The notes under the pieces are model-generated. The model worked only from the letters and a program-made list of their open reading frames with translations, was not told the origin of the DNA and made no database searches. A stretch of 64,000 nucleotides of DNA from Chaunax sp. Z400 (taxonomy: Eukaryota > Chordata > Actinopteri > Lophiiformes > Chaunacidae), in the NCBI GenBank assembly GCA_037577475.1, contig CM075187.1:25615810-25679809 (forward strand), written 5' to 3'. Numbering within the stretch: position 1 is the stretch's first letter; each line of letters begins with the position of its first letter. This document shows positions 49,198 through 61,880 of the stretch, piece by piece. The position numbers were made by a program, and so were the translations under genes.

Positions 49198-50469
49198 AAT
49201 TATAATGTAGAACTGTGTCAGTCCTCAGGGCAGGGCTAGCTTCCCTCCCCTCAGCAGTGGAGGAGCTATTAGCATCTTCCCAGGTTCTGATTGGATGGGG
49301 GCAGGTGGCTATCCCACCTGTTTTTTGCACGTTGGGGTCTAATCATGTCTGTCTTTGGTTTTGGGGAAGTTTTTATTGCATTTAACGTACTGACTTCGTC
49401 CTCAACTCAGGTTAACGCTCGCTCAACCTGTCGCTCAACCTGTCTCTTCTACTTCCCTCTGCGTGTCTGTGTGTGAAGCATGAATAAACCACGGCCTCTG
49501 TAGGAACTCCAGACCAGAGCAGAGGAGACTTGAGTCATTGATCACGACAGTCGACAGTCGTGTTGGGGGGTGGGCCAAATGAATGGTAGGGTAGGGTATA
49601 AATGTAAGGCTGTTTAGTGACATTATAAAACACAACCGCCTTACAGTCAGTTAGCTTACGACAATGTGGCTTGTGTGCAGATTAATCTGGGTAAATGATG
49701 AACTTGTTTGAGCCTGATTTGTCAAATAAGCTGAATAATTATAAAACTTCATAATCTTTCAGATGCAGGTGTTTCCACTGATTTTGCATCGGGCAACATC
49801 TAATAGTGACAAATCACCATGGATGATGGGATGCACAAATCTTGTGCATCCTAGAAACTAACTGACCGTCAGTTCGTCTTGCAGTAAATACGGGAGAATA
49901 TATAATGTAACTCTGGTATCAACCATATGACATCTTGTTACGGATGTTAAATATATCTGCTGGTTGTGAGAGATGTACTTTTTCTTTTTTTAATCCAGAA
50001 ACTAATTATTATGCTGTTGCAGTGAGGACTGCAGTGCGAGCGTATCACTTGGTAATCCCACCTTGAAGTGCAGAGGGCTCAGAGGTCGATGAGTGACAGC
50101 CATTGTTGTCGGGCTTAACCCAAGTGCTGCAAGTTCTCTCATTTGTCGACATCAGATCTACAACAGGATACTGATGTAAAGCAGATTAGTCATGCAAGGT
50201 CATCCGTCAGTCCTCCACTTAGCTACTCGACATCTGTATGCTGTGTTGCTGTAATGAATGTGAATGAAAAATAAAGTCTCCACTTAAGAGTTTCTTTGGA
50301 GGAGATACAGGAGAAAAGATTTAATGTATTGGAGAATATTAACATTCTTAGAGCCTAACCTTTATTTTAGTTGTTATTTCACATCCATACCCCTCATACT
50401 CAATCACCTGAGTCAGTAAAGGTAAGATAAAATGCTCCTCTGTGGCGGCCACTTGTTAAGCAGGGCTGT

Positions 50470-50785
50470 ACCTATCAAATATTTTTCATGTCCTTGCCAT
50501 TAGGGGCATATAGGGTTACCCTCGCCCATGTGTACATAATGGTATGGTCTGTCCACATCGCCGCAAAAACAACTGGACAAAATACAATTAAATTCCACAC
50601 TCTGTGGGGGCCCTAAAGGTGTGCATCTCATAATTGGTTTCTTTAATTTGCTTAATTTGACATTTTTAGGCTGATCAGATTTTCATGTAATTTTCCTCAC
50701 ATTCACCTATGGTAGGAGGTGTGGTCTATTCACATCAGCACAAATTGAGTTTCTCCTGTAGTCATGTCCTTGGAACCAAATTTTC
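50470..50785 (-). repeat. Dispersed repeat B, copy 2 (inverted)
   Basis: Inverted relative to the copy at 570-805, sharing ggccctaaaggtgtgcatct followed by cataattggtttctt, plus a ggtatggtctgtccacatcg stretch. It extends further on both sides than copy 1. Confidence 0.75.
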
Positions 50786-50884
50786 TAGTTGCAGTCTAAT
50801 TTAAGTCTGTCAGTCAGTCTGTTTCTAGTTGCAGTCTAATTTAAGTCTGTCAGTCAGTCTGTTTCTAGTTGTAGTCTAATTTAA
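50783..50884. repeat. 40-bp tandem repeat, about 2.5 copies
   Basis: ttctagttgcagtctaattt recurs at 50783, 50823 and 50863, with aagtctgtcagtcagtctgt between. The first two copies are identical, which points to a recent duplication at the edge of repeat B. Confidence 0.95.
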
Positions 50885-53717
50885 TTAAAACATTATTTTT
50901 TTCGATGAGTCAATCATCTGATAGGTAATTTAGAAATTATTCAAAAGATCCTTTTAATTGCTTGATTATTATAATGATTGTTCTAAATAAATATGAAAAA
51001 CCTGTGTGTTTGGTATTGCAAAAAACAAAAACATCAAAAACAAATGTAACACTTAAATACTCCACTTAAAACATAAATGATATAAACTTTTTTTTTTGCA
51101 TCCATATGGGGTAAGGAAAAAAGAGAGTAACGACAAACTAAATTTTTTTAAAACCATTTCCTCAGTCATACACGGCCGTCACAGGAAACAGAAAATACAG
51201 CACCAGTGTCGAAATTACTCTAAACATGATGGCGATGAATGAAGAAACATGTAGAGAATTAATTTAAATTGACTGCAACCAATAGAAACACATTCAGTGT
51301 GTTGGTAATGCTAATAGGTCATATTATGCTCAGATGCAGGTGTGGACAAAAACTAAACAGGACAGAAGGCGATGTCCGTCTTGACACATGACACTTAGAA
51401 TCTTTAGCTTTAAGCGTTTGTGCACAGGGGTTACAGACCACCGCTGTGAAAAGCCCTTTATAGTTTGCAGCTCTTACTCAGCACCACACTGCTGGGTCAT
51501 GGGTGAGATGTTTTCAGCTGCAGCTTTCGCTTTGTGGTGATCTATGCTTTGATTGGGTGCAGCCATACTTCGAAACTTGCACGTCATGCAAATTTATGCT
51601 TTTCCATAATCAATGACATTGACTGCAGACAGAAGTGAGAGTCATGTCCTGACAGTAGATGCAGCTAAACGCCGCTTGGTCTCCAGCACGACGATGCATG
51701 ATTGACATGTAGCAGGGTAATACCCCTTAACATTTTCTTTTCTTCATCTTTTTACTCCACACTGCTGGCTCATGGAGACAGTTCTGTCTTAAACTGGGGT
51801 GAAATGCAAACTTAACCTGGAATGCACCCTTCTTATGGCTGTGGAAGATAAAATCTAAGATTAGACTTGTTTTCGTTCCATAGGCTGCTGCTACATCTCC
51901 GTGTGCTGCTGCTGATGTTGTCGCTGATGCTCCTGTTTCTTAACAGAATTTAGGGTGATTAATTATTTATTTCCAGCATCTGTGCACTTTTGCAAAAGCA
52001 GACAGTGGGCCCAACTCTGGCGCAAGCTGATGGAGCTCTCAAAGCTGCTCATTTATGTTGTTTGTCCCGTAGAATCTGAGTGGGATAAGGCGCTGCTCTC
52101 CACCGATTACAAGACTGAGGACAATCTTCGTGTCACTGATTTATTTACATCTCTCTTCTTGTCTGGCCATTTGTCTAAGACACACCGGCCCCTGACATGT
52201 TATATCCTCGTCGCGTCAGTCCAGTCATGGCCTGTGGGCTGCTGAGTACCAGAGAGTAGAGGAGCAGCAGCTTAGAGGCACAATATATCCTGCTATAACT
52301 CATTGTCATAGAAATGCGATGCCTAATGCTAAAGATGAAAACAAAGTCTGCCGTAAAATGCTGAGGAATATACAGGGATTAAACTCAGTGAACTACACAA
52401 AACTAGCATGCCATTAGTGTTATCCTACAGTATTTTCATTACGACAGAATGAAAGTCTGAAATATTATTAATAGCCAGAAGTAAGTGATCATTTTGCACA
52501 TATGTGTGCTCTCTCCAGCACCAAACAGGAAGCAGCAAATTGGGTAGGTACTAAGCATGGAGGAGACTCCAGGGAGGTGAAATAATGTGAAAAAGACTCG
52601 ATTCTCTGGAACTGTGGAAAAAGAGGAGAAACTAGTGGCATGTCTGTCTGACGTCTCCTCCCTTTGGTACCACAGTAGAGTGGAGAAGGAGAAGAAGTCC
52701 TCGTTCTCTCGACCGCGGTTGTCTCCACACACCACAAGTGGTCTTATTATTTTTGGCTATTGTCTCAGTACAAATCAGTGCACACTCCAAAAGCTGCGTC
52801 TTTTTCTGCTCCTTTCTTTAACAGTTTTTTTTTTCTGTAAATTTCCACCAGGAGCATGATGGGAAATAATCTCAAAAGAAATCTACTTGGAGTCTTGTAA
52901 TTATTGTCCCAAGTCTTTGTAACATCCTATCATGTGTGACTAACATCCCTTTGACTTATGACAAATTGTCTTTAAATATGAGTTGATGGAAACCTTTAGA
53001 CTTTTAAAAGTCAGACTTAGTCTTTTTAAAGTATATGTGTATATATATAGTGTACGGTAGGTGAACTGGGTTTATGACAATTCTCTGTTGGTTTGTCAAC
53101 ACATCACCATTTCGCCTGTTAATATTTGAAAATGATAATTAGTGCAGCTTTAATGTACTTCATATAGGCTTGCTGACACCACAGAGGACTTCACTTAAAT
53201 GAGTACTCCAGCAGAGGAAGAAATCAACTTGGATATTAGTTGAAAGTGTGGAACAACCTCCAAAAAAAGCTCTACCCTGCTCTCTCTCTCTGTGATGCAA
53301 CTGAATAGAATCTGCCATTAGATCATCTTGTTTTGATATGGTGGCGCTAACTAACCAGAAAGGGACAGAGTGTGGGAGTAGTGTTTGGGATGTTTTGTTG
53401 CATACAGCTTTTAAGCTACAGGGATGCATTCAGGTCATTTTCAAATAGTGTGAACAGCGAAAGAGATGAAGTGTATGTGTTGAATAGTAGGGAAACTAAC
53501 AATCAGTGATAAATTAAGCAAAGCAGAAACACAGCTTCATAGCTTAGGGTCTCAGTTTTAGCAGTACCGCCTGGGTTCATTCTGGTCGGGTCTTAAAGAT
53601 GCAGGAACTGAATGGATTTGGGCCTGTGCAGATCTCTACTATCAGGAAAATGCTCAGGCCCTTCTGACTCCATGCCCCCTGTTCATAATGCAGTGAGAAT
53701 TAAATTAATGTCAAGAC

Positions 53718-53800
53718 TGTATAGCTGTGTCCCTTTTCAGCGGCCGCATCCTCCGAAGGCTGCCTTTGCAGACCGAATGCGTCACAATAGTGCCACTATT
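53718..53800 (+). mobile_element. hAT-like transposon end fragment
   Basis: tatagctgtgtcccttttca followed by gcggccgcatcctccgaagg and cgaatgcgtcacaa resembles the terminal part of a widespread fish hAT family as I remember it. Only one end is seen. Confidence 0.45.
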
Positions 53801-53925
53801 GTCATTGAAAACAAGCTTTCATTTATTAGTTTATCTATTTAAATAGATAAATCCCAGACTGTCACACAGTGCTCTGAAAAAGCATTGGACCCTGTGGCAG
53901 AGGAGTTTTGTTGGAGCTCAGTCAC

Positions 53926-53927
<2 letters not shown>

Positions 53928-53989
<62 letters not shown>

Positions 53990-54000
53990 GAGAGAGAGAG
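53928..54000. repeat. GA microsatellite (pure purine tract)
   Basis: About 36 GA units, broken by a single C near 53976. Every other base on this strand is a purine for over 70 bases. The Arg-Glu and Ser-Leu frames across it are artefacts. Confidence 0.97.
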
Positions 54001-57000
54001 TGGGAGCAGCTCAGGGATCGGTGCCAGGGAGGGAGAGCTCAATTATCACAGGTGTCTGGCGTTGAGCTCTCTCTCAGTTATCCACAGCAGTGGGCTGGAC
54101 CTGAGGGAGACTAGTTTGACTGAGAGATATGACAGTCTGAGAGCTGAAAAGCTGCTGTGTAGAATTGTTGTGGATTGTTAAGTGTGTTAACAAATAAAGA
54201 GTGTGGTTTATTTTCGTAGTTTACTTTAGAATACACACAAACATAAACCAGGAGGGGGTCCAAATACTTTTAAGCAGCATCGTATATCCAAATATTCACT
54301 TTTCAGTTTTTCCCAGTGGGACATCTGATCCAAAACTTACCTCCACGGAGAGGGGGAGAAGAATTCCTCTCATAACTCTCTGGATTCTGCCTCATTTTCC
54401 TCACCCAGCACAACTCTGTCATCAAGGAATGAAAACAGGTATCAGTGTTGTGTATCCCAGCTGGACGTTGTTCACTTATTTCATTATTCTTGTTAGATGT
54501 GGATGAACGGAACGTTTGTTTTTTCTCATACGTTTTACAGATTTTACACTAATATGTAAACACATGCAAAACTGGAGTGTAAGCCTGAGTTGCACTGTTA
54601 CATTAGCTGCTAGTGATGTGCTCCCTTTTTTATTTTTAAAATATCCCTCTCAGCACATACTTGGTCACATTAGTTTAACAAAAAAATCTATATGTTGATA
54701 TAATGAATACTAGATTCCTTTCTAAATTCTCACATATTGATTTAAAGAGAGAGGAGTTTGTTTCTGAAATACATTTGTGTCACCTTATATTAAGTTTTGC
54801 ATTCCCTCCAATGCAGAGAGTTGTCACCACAGCGGGACTGTGAACACCCTCAGCTGGACCTGGTTCACATGTAGAGGCCAGATCGATAATGTGTTGAGAG
54901 AGTTAATCTATGTCTCAGAGACTGCTGCTGAGGTTGATTTAAACAGATCATATAGCTGACTATGGCCACAGCCATGAGGGTGACCCTCTCTGCATTTTGT
55001 TTGCTATGATTACATCTGTGACAGTTCACAAGGCCTTTAAACCTAACTACATACAGGGGCTGTGTTTGCATGTGCTGTACTCATGTGGTGTTTTGTACTG
55101 CCAATATTTAATTTCAGAAATAAATAGTTGATTTGAAACGATGCAGACTAAAAACAGTTGACTTAATCAGCCAGAGCAGTAAGTTAATTGCACTTCTTAT
55201 AAGAATAATTATCGAGGCTTTAGAAAAATAAGAAATCTACTGTCAAACCACTCATTGTAAGCACCGAATTCTAAGCATTATAAGCATCAAATAAACTCAG
55301 ACTATTAAAATAAACTATTATAATTGTGAAAGTAAACACACAATTATGCATACAGTTCAGCTAAAGTGAGAGGCAGGATACTCCTGACACAGGCTGCCGT
55401 GCAAATTCCACACAGAGCGGCTCTATGCATGTGAGTTCGAACCCACAACCCTTTCTTTTCTGTAATGCAGTAACACTAACCATTAACTGATGTCAAAGAG
55501 ATTGCAGTCTACATCCAGTGTGAACAAATACATCTTGAAATAGAACTGTATACCCTAGAATGTACTTATTCTTGGTTTGCTAAGAGATAGAAATTAATGT
55601 AAGTTTGTAAGTTTGTAAGTTTAGTAATGAAAAAGTCAAATGTATGACAAGTTGGCAAATGTAACAGTGCTTTAAAATGTCCTCTAAAAACAAAACAAAT
55701 ACATGAATATGGGTTTATCAGATCGATTCTTGGATCAGACAAAATGCAGAGTTCAGTTCTTAATATATTAAATGATAAAATAAGGAGATAAAATGCTTGA
55801 AATAAAAACGTCTGACTTTGACAAAGTAGTTGTGTTCATGTCAGTGTTGATGAAACAGTTCTAATATTCTGGTAATCCTAGTTTCAAACATTAAGTTACT
55901 CTAAACAGGAAAAGTAACAAGTTATAAAAAAACAAGAAACAAGTGATAAAACTTGAAACAAGTGAAATGCTCATTAAAAAGCTGCCTGGTAATGTTGTCA
56001 GACAACAAACAAGTACTTATTTTCTTGGTTCACTGTATTTTGTTCCACTACAGTGTGCTTACACATCTGTCAAATCTGCAGGTTCAAATCCCGTACGGCT
56101 AAATGATGCTGCCTTGGCTTATATTAATAGTCATATCCATAGAATAGCTTTTTAAAAGGAAGAATGAGAAATCAAGATGTTATGCTAATACTCTAAAACG
56201 ACAATATAACTGGATTGGAACCAATACCTGGACGGCAAACACAATGTGAGAGTGCACTAAATGTATTTTGAGCTAATGCAAAATGAATGCTAAACATATT
56301 GGAAGGGAATGCAGAATTTAAAAAAATATTATAGCTGCTGGATGAGGAGGAGGAAGACAAATGAGAAAGGATGGAGGGTCCATCAGCAGAGCTGTCTGGA
56401 ATAAAATCATGAGTAGATATAAGATTCCCATTCTGCAGCTGGGCCTTCAACCTTGAGACAGAACCATCGCTGTCAGCGACACATTATGGTCATGAGGGGT
56501 TACCCAGAGAACCCCGGAAGAATAAGAGGGGGCTTCACACATGGTTCTGATGTTTACATGAAGCTCCGTCAGCAGAACAACCTGGACCACGATTATTTAA
56601 AACGTATTAAAAAATCATCCATCACGTAGATTAAGGATACATTTTAACATCATTAGAGATGATGTTAGGATTACATGTAAATAACTAAATTGTGACACAG
56701 GTCCATTTGAAAAGTGTTGTTTTTCCCAAACAGCGGTAAAAGAGGCAACTTTTTATTTTTTTTAATTTGCCCCAAATAATGAAGATTCTGTTTAGCAGTG
56801 TTTCAATGCCTCTTTTATCTGGTGTAATTCCCTGTATCTTTTTCACATCACAATATAAAATGCAGGAAAAAAAAAACATCTGAAAAATAAGAAAAGCAAC
56901 TCTTGAATGTATAAATTATTTCAGTTCACTAAATTTTCCTTTCCTTGAAGATCAGGCTGTAATATCTCATGTATTATTAACCTCACCCATATCTGCAGCA

Positions 57001-58086
57001 ACTTGTTGGATGTGCCTCCATCTCAAAGAGCTCATCATTTATTTCCCACATCGTCATCATCATCTGTCATCTGATGAAGTAAATGATGTACCACACACCT
57101 TAGAGCTTACAGCAGTATACTTAAACTTACTCAGGCTCTTCTTCAGAAAGCTTCAGCAAATGTAGTCCAGAATCTGAAATATGCAGGCCTGCAATTTTTA
57201 TAAAGAATTATTACAGAGTTTTACAGGTCGTCCTCCTTCATTCATTCCTCAACCAGAAGCTGTGTGTTTGTCTGTAAACATCCAAAAGCACCATTTGCAG
57301 TGTTGTGCATGTTCACACTTCAGATGAACAGGTTCATAGTTCAGTTCACACTGATTGAAATGAGCTCTCAAGTTCACAGTGCCAAAAATGAAACACAGGG
57401 TGAGTTGATACTAATGTGCAAATGTTACCGGCCTCCACTAAATTAATCTAGCATGAAAATAAAATTCAATAGAGGTACCTCATTATAACATGCATTTCAA
57501 TCAGAAGAGACTACAAGGAGGAATAATAGAAGAAGACAATGAAATCAGTTCTTTGGTGCTTAGACCCCGAATGGAAGTAGATCACCAAAGGAAAGCCGTC
57601 CGATGAATTAAGTGCTGTATGAATGAGACATCTCTCCAGAGCCTAGACACTGGTGGTGGTGAGGAGTGGAGCTCGATGTTAGGATGACCTCATGAAAGGA
57701 ACTCCTGATGGGAGGATTTGGTTGGAGGTGGCCAGGTGGAGGTGAAGTGATGGAGGTGGGTTGTGGATCTTGCCGTACTGAAATGACAGCTGAATGACAG
57801 CAGAGGGAGAGAGAGAGAGAGCATCTTTAAAGTGGGACATCTTGCAAATGATTGGCTAACAGGAGAATGTGACAGGTTGTAATTGGATGAGAGGAAAATG
57901 AGGTGTTTAAGCCTAGAATAGTGGGAAAGTGCTTTTGATACAAAGAGATAGTCTTCCTGACTGAATTTTTGTGAAGCTTCATTTCAACCCTTTACAAACT
58001 GACCTGAGAGAAAAGCATTTCAACTTTGTTTTGAGTTTTCCAGTCTGACGTTTGCAAAGAGTTCTAGTAAGGACAAGATCATTCAC

Positions 58087-58092
<6 letters not shown>

Positions 58093-58126
<34 letters not shown>
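58093..58126. repeat. CA microsatellite
   Basis: About seventeen CA units. Confidence 0.95.
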
Positions 58127-58127
<1 letters not shown>

Positions 58128-59465
58128 GCAATGAAGCTGGGCATCAGATGAGGCAGTTAATTATCTTGGCATTGTACAATTAGCAGCAATTAGCAGGCAA
58201 TTATTTCATGACTTTCATTATATACACTTCTTAAAAAATACAGTGGTCCAGACCTCGGTGACCTCATTGGGCTTAAGATGGTGTAAAACTGAACGTGAGC
58301 GTTATTAACTCACGCAAAGCGTTATTTGCTCTTGTGCATGTAAATTGTGCGGTGTAAGTGTTGGCGGATGCCATTTATTGTCTTTTTTACTTTTGTTTAT
58401 CTGTTTGTTTAGTTTGTTTGTTGTTTTATTTTTTACATGTTCGAGATAAAGAAAAAGATAAAGATAAACGTTCCCGTTCCCGTGTTGCAAACTGGTGCGT
58501 TCAGTTCACCAAAAACATGAGTGTGTTCGGTGAACGCGATCTTTTTAATGCATTCATGCATTCAACAGAATTTAGCGTTAGCTCTAAAAGTTATTTTCTA
58601 ATAAGTTGGAGAGTCTGCATCCAAACCCACATGACCCCAGCTCTCCTCTGTCCTGCTGCTCCTAATGAAGATGCTCCTATGTAAATGAGGATGAGTTGAG
58701 CCTGACTGCTTCCAAATATGAAATGTGAGCCTCTAATGGAAGCCAGCCTGAATTAGTAATAGAAAGCAGAGATGGCTCAGCTGTGTCCGTGGAAAAGGAA
58801 ATAAAAGCTTTTCACAGCCGCCTCTCTCTCTCTCCTCCTCTTCCTCCAACACACAGTAACAGCCATGTTATAATGAATTTCCAGGAAACACTGTCAGCGT
58901 CATCTGTCATTATTATTTATTTATTGTCGTCAAATAGAATTTTGGCTGCTTGGCTAAAGTTTTATTGCGAGGTGTTATATTCAGCGGCTCATCGCTCGCA
59001 AAAGCTGCTCAGCATCTGCCACTAACTCGAATGCTTGAGGTGATGAAACATCGATTGTGACTGTGATGAAATTCTAAAATGAGATTATTGTTTACTTGCT
59101 CTGTTACATCTTGGTTGGTTTGTCTTAGCTCTCTGCAGACGTACAAAGCACAAAATATACAAAGTACAAAACATAAAGTACAAAATATATATTTGCCAAT
59201 AAAAGTGATATTATTTCTTATAATTAGAATAAATTACTGCTAAACAAATCAATAATAATCAAGATACGGGTGGAATTGGTCATGTTTTATTGAGCAAATA
59301 CAAACAGATTTTACCTCACTATGTAAACCAGTGATTCAACATATTACCATGCATGAAGAGCATGTAGTCTTGAAATGTATCACTAAAAATGTCAGGCAAT
59401 GTCCATTCATTGTCCCAAAGTGCATCCAGGTCGGTGACCATGTGTGTGTTTGTCTCTTTCTCCAG

Positions 59466-59567
59466 ATGAAGTCAACAGAGCTGGACCAAGGGCTTTTCAC
59501 AGACAGCTACTGCAAAGTGTGCAGCGCTCAGCTCATCTCCGAGTCCCAGAGGGTCGCCCATTATGAG
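59466..59567 (+). CDS. zmat4: zmat4 first coding exon (matrin-type zinc finger protein 4), partial gene
   Basis: Thirty-four codons start MKSTELDQGLFTDSYCKVCS and end in ESQRVAHYE. From memory this matches the N-terminus of vertebrate ZMAT4, a nuclear protein of about 230 residues with several U1/matrin-type C2H2 fingers, related to ZNF346, which binds double-stranded RNA. C16, C19 and H32 are the first three zinc ligands of finger 1. The fourth, a histidine a few residues on, must lie in the next exon. The acceptor (tctctttctccag) directly abuts the ATG. The exon ends in AG followed by the donor GTGGAG, in phase 0. The reading frame runs on past the donor for 21 codons, which I read as intron. 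I saw no further zmat4 exon before the window ends, so the gene is incomplete here. Fish can carry two zmat4 paralogues and this exon does not tell me which one this is. Confidence 0.9.
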
Positions 59568-61055
59568 GTGGAGACGCCCCCTCACATTACCTCACATGAC
59601 TCTGACACACATGCACTGTTTTGGAGTTAATGAAAGGCTTAGGGTCACGCTGTTTCGGCTCTGCCCCTCGAGACATTCGACTGATCTATAAACCTGAGCC
59701 CTGCAGCTGACATGCTGTCAATTAACACGCAACACACCTGAGTTTACACAGTTATTTTTTCATTAAACCTCAGCGTATGGATATGAAGGAATAACAGCGG
59801 TAGAAATTGTTCTTTGGCTGTAATTTCCTCTCCTCTCGTGTTTTCTAAAGCACAGATATTAAAGCTGCCACAAATGTTGCCATATTCTATTTGACTCGTT
59901 AGTAAAATTACAGTAAACGAGCAAAGCATCACTGAAAAAATACACTTGTTTTATTTTGTGTACCACCAGAATCTTATATCTCCTAGTTTGTATTGCAAAT
60001 TGTTGAAGTGTATAAAAAGAGTCTGCAAAGAGGACACAGCTAATCCTGCAGTGTGAGCAGCCAGAAGTAATTAAACTATCATTATCAGTCGTATTTACAC
60101 AACAATAATCAGGTCCACACACTGAAAGCCAATTATGCCACTTTGTGTATGTTATGTTGTTATTAATATCCATGAGAACTGCCTGTCCTGATGCTGTAGT
60201 GTCCAGTGTTGCGTTATAATTTATTACTTTGTAATGTTACTTTGTAATGTGTCACAGTTGTGTAATTTCCCCCCGAAATGAGTAATGTAAAGGATTAGAA
60301 TTAGATTTTAAGTATCATTATTTATGTGGTGGCAGCTCACAGCTCGTGGAACGTTCCCCAGCTCCTCCCTCTTTGACTAATACAAGAATCCTAAATTGCT
60401 TCCGATGGTTAAAGAAGTATTTCACCTCTCGACTGGCTGTCTGTAGTGTAGAATGACACAAATAATTCTGAAACTGGTGCTACATGACCAGAGGACACAG
60501 AGACAAATGGTTTGGTATATTCCCTTACAACAAATCAAATGCACGATGCTGTACGGGACCAACAAACACTTGGTCGGGGCTTGGTTTGACTTTTCTCTGT
60601 TCAGTTGTAACAAACAATCTCTTGAAAACTCACTAAAAATGTTTTTGATAACATTTTTATGTGATCATGGTTCATATTCAATCAGCTCTTCATAGTTGTC
60701 GAGTTTTATCAGAGTTTGGAGAGACGCTCCAGAGAGAGTGCAAAGACGGACAGCTCTCCTACTCCATCTGACTTCTATGTGTGTCATTTATCATGAAAAC
60801 AATGTAGGGCCAAATGAGTATGGGCTCTTGGTGGTCAGAAGTTCACCATTATTTATTTGCTCATACCACCCCAATGACACAAAATCGTCAAAGTCTCCTG
60901 ATAACACTCTGGCCTCTAAGGACATGTTCTTTATTTTGAATTATCTTCATAAATTCCTCATTTAACTTGCTTGCATACAATGTAATAACCAATTGTTTTA
61001 TTTTAAAATTTACAAAACAAATTTCACATAATAATATTACAAATAATATTTATTT

Positions 61056-61195
61056 AGGTGACTCTAAATTGTCCGTAGGTCTGAATGTGAGTGTGAACGG
61101 TTGTTTGTCTTTCTATGTGGCCTTGTGATGACCTGGCGATTTGTCCAGGGTGAACCCCGCCTCCTGCCCAAAAGTCAGCTGGGATAGGCTCCAGG
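61056..61195 (+). repeat. Fish LINE-derived dispersed repeat fragment
   Basis: ggtgactctaaattgtccgt, then gtgagtgtgaacggttg, gtccagggtgaaccccgcct and agctgggataggctccagg form a phrase that is extremely common in teleost genomes. It is probably the 3' part of a LINE. It lies in zmat4 intron 2. Confidence 0.7.
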
Positions 61196-61358
61196 CTCTA
61201 ATATTTAAGAGTTTTATTCATTTTAAGGTTTTTTTCCTAACCAATCCAAAGTTGTAGTTAATATTTAGTCATTCCTTGACATGTTTCTGACGGAATAAAG
61301 AGACGCATCATATAGTCCTTCTAGAAGGTGTGTGTCATATACCTGCATATGCCACCAT

Positions 61359-61880
61359 CTAATATTTGACACACAATAACCAGTGACCCTGATATGCCGC
61401 ACCAAAGACGGTGTGAGTAAAGCAGCCAGTTGGTTTCCTCCCTCCTTCCTGACGGTTGTCAGGTAGCAGACCTTCCTCTTTCTGCAGATGCTGCCTCTCA
61501 CTCACTGTCACTTCGACTTGTAAGACTGATCGTAGAGCAAACCTGTTGCCGTTGGACATCTGCAGTAACTGGAGTTGAAGTGACTCATATGAAGACTGCG
61601 GTCCACTCTTAAGTTTAGGCAAATTGTGGCCTGTTTCTACTAAGAGACTGGGAGGATTGTTAGAGACCTCGAGGCAATTCAGCATCTTTATCGATTTCCT
61701 GTAGTTGTTCCTGATAAAGACCAAGGTGCTGCTGTGGTGAAATCTTGTCAATGAGAAAAAAGTTGTATTAATTCCCTGTGACATCGCCGCTTTGTTCAAA
61801 GCTACTTTGTCTTTGAGCCAACCTTTCTTTTCCAGCTCTTGACAAGTGAAACTTGGTTTCCTGCAGGGCGTTGTGCTCAC
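61359..61880 (-). other. Longest open frame of the window (173 codons), no recognised product
   Basis: The frame starts with a GTG at 61880. The first true ATG is codon 33 (MSQGINTTFFSLTRFHHSST), which leaves about 141 codons. The protein has no transmembrane run, cysteine motif or repeat, and no domain I recognise. It lies antisense inside the proposed zmat4 intron 2. It may be a chance frame, an exon of an antisense gene, or a worn-out repeat. Confidence 0.15.

Larger units (their letters stand above)
35968..59465 (+). other. zmat4: Proposed zmat4 intron 1 (about 23.5 kb)
   Basis: It begins GTACGT and ends in a pyrimidine tract plus CAG, so both ends fit a GT-AG intron if the two zmat4 exons are adjacent. 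Apart from the repeats listed separately (LINE end, SINE, hAT-like fragment, microsatellites) I see no recognisable coding exon inside. Additional untranslated or alternative exons cannot be excluded. Long first introns are common in vertebrate genes of this kind. Confidence 0.45.

Noticed and set aside
53885..54181. Frames rich in Arg-Glu or Ser-Leu repeats
   Set aside because: They are translations of the GA microsatellite, not proteins.
55380..55460. B-box-like gttcgaacccac resembling a tRNA or SINE
   Set aside because: No A box at the right distance and no tRNA fold; cannot be supported.
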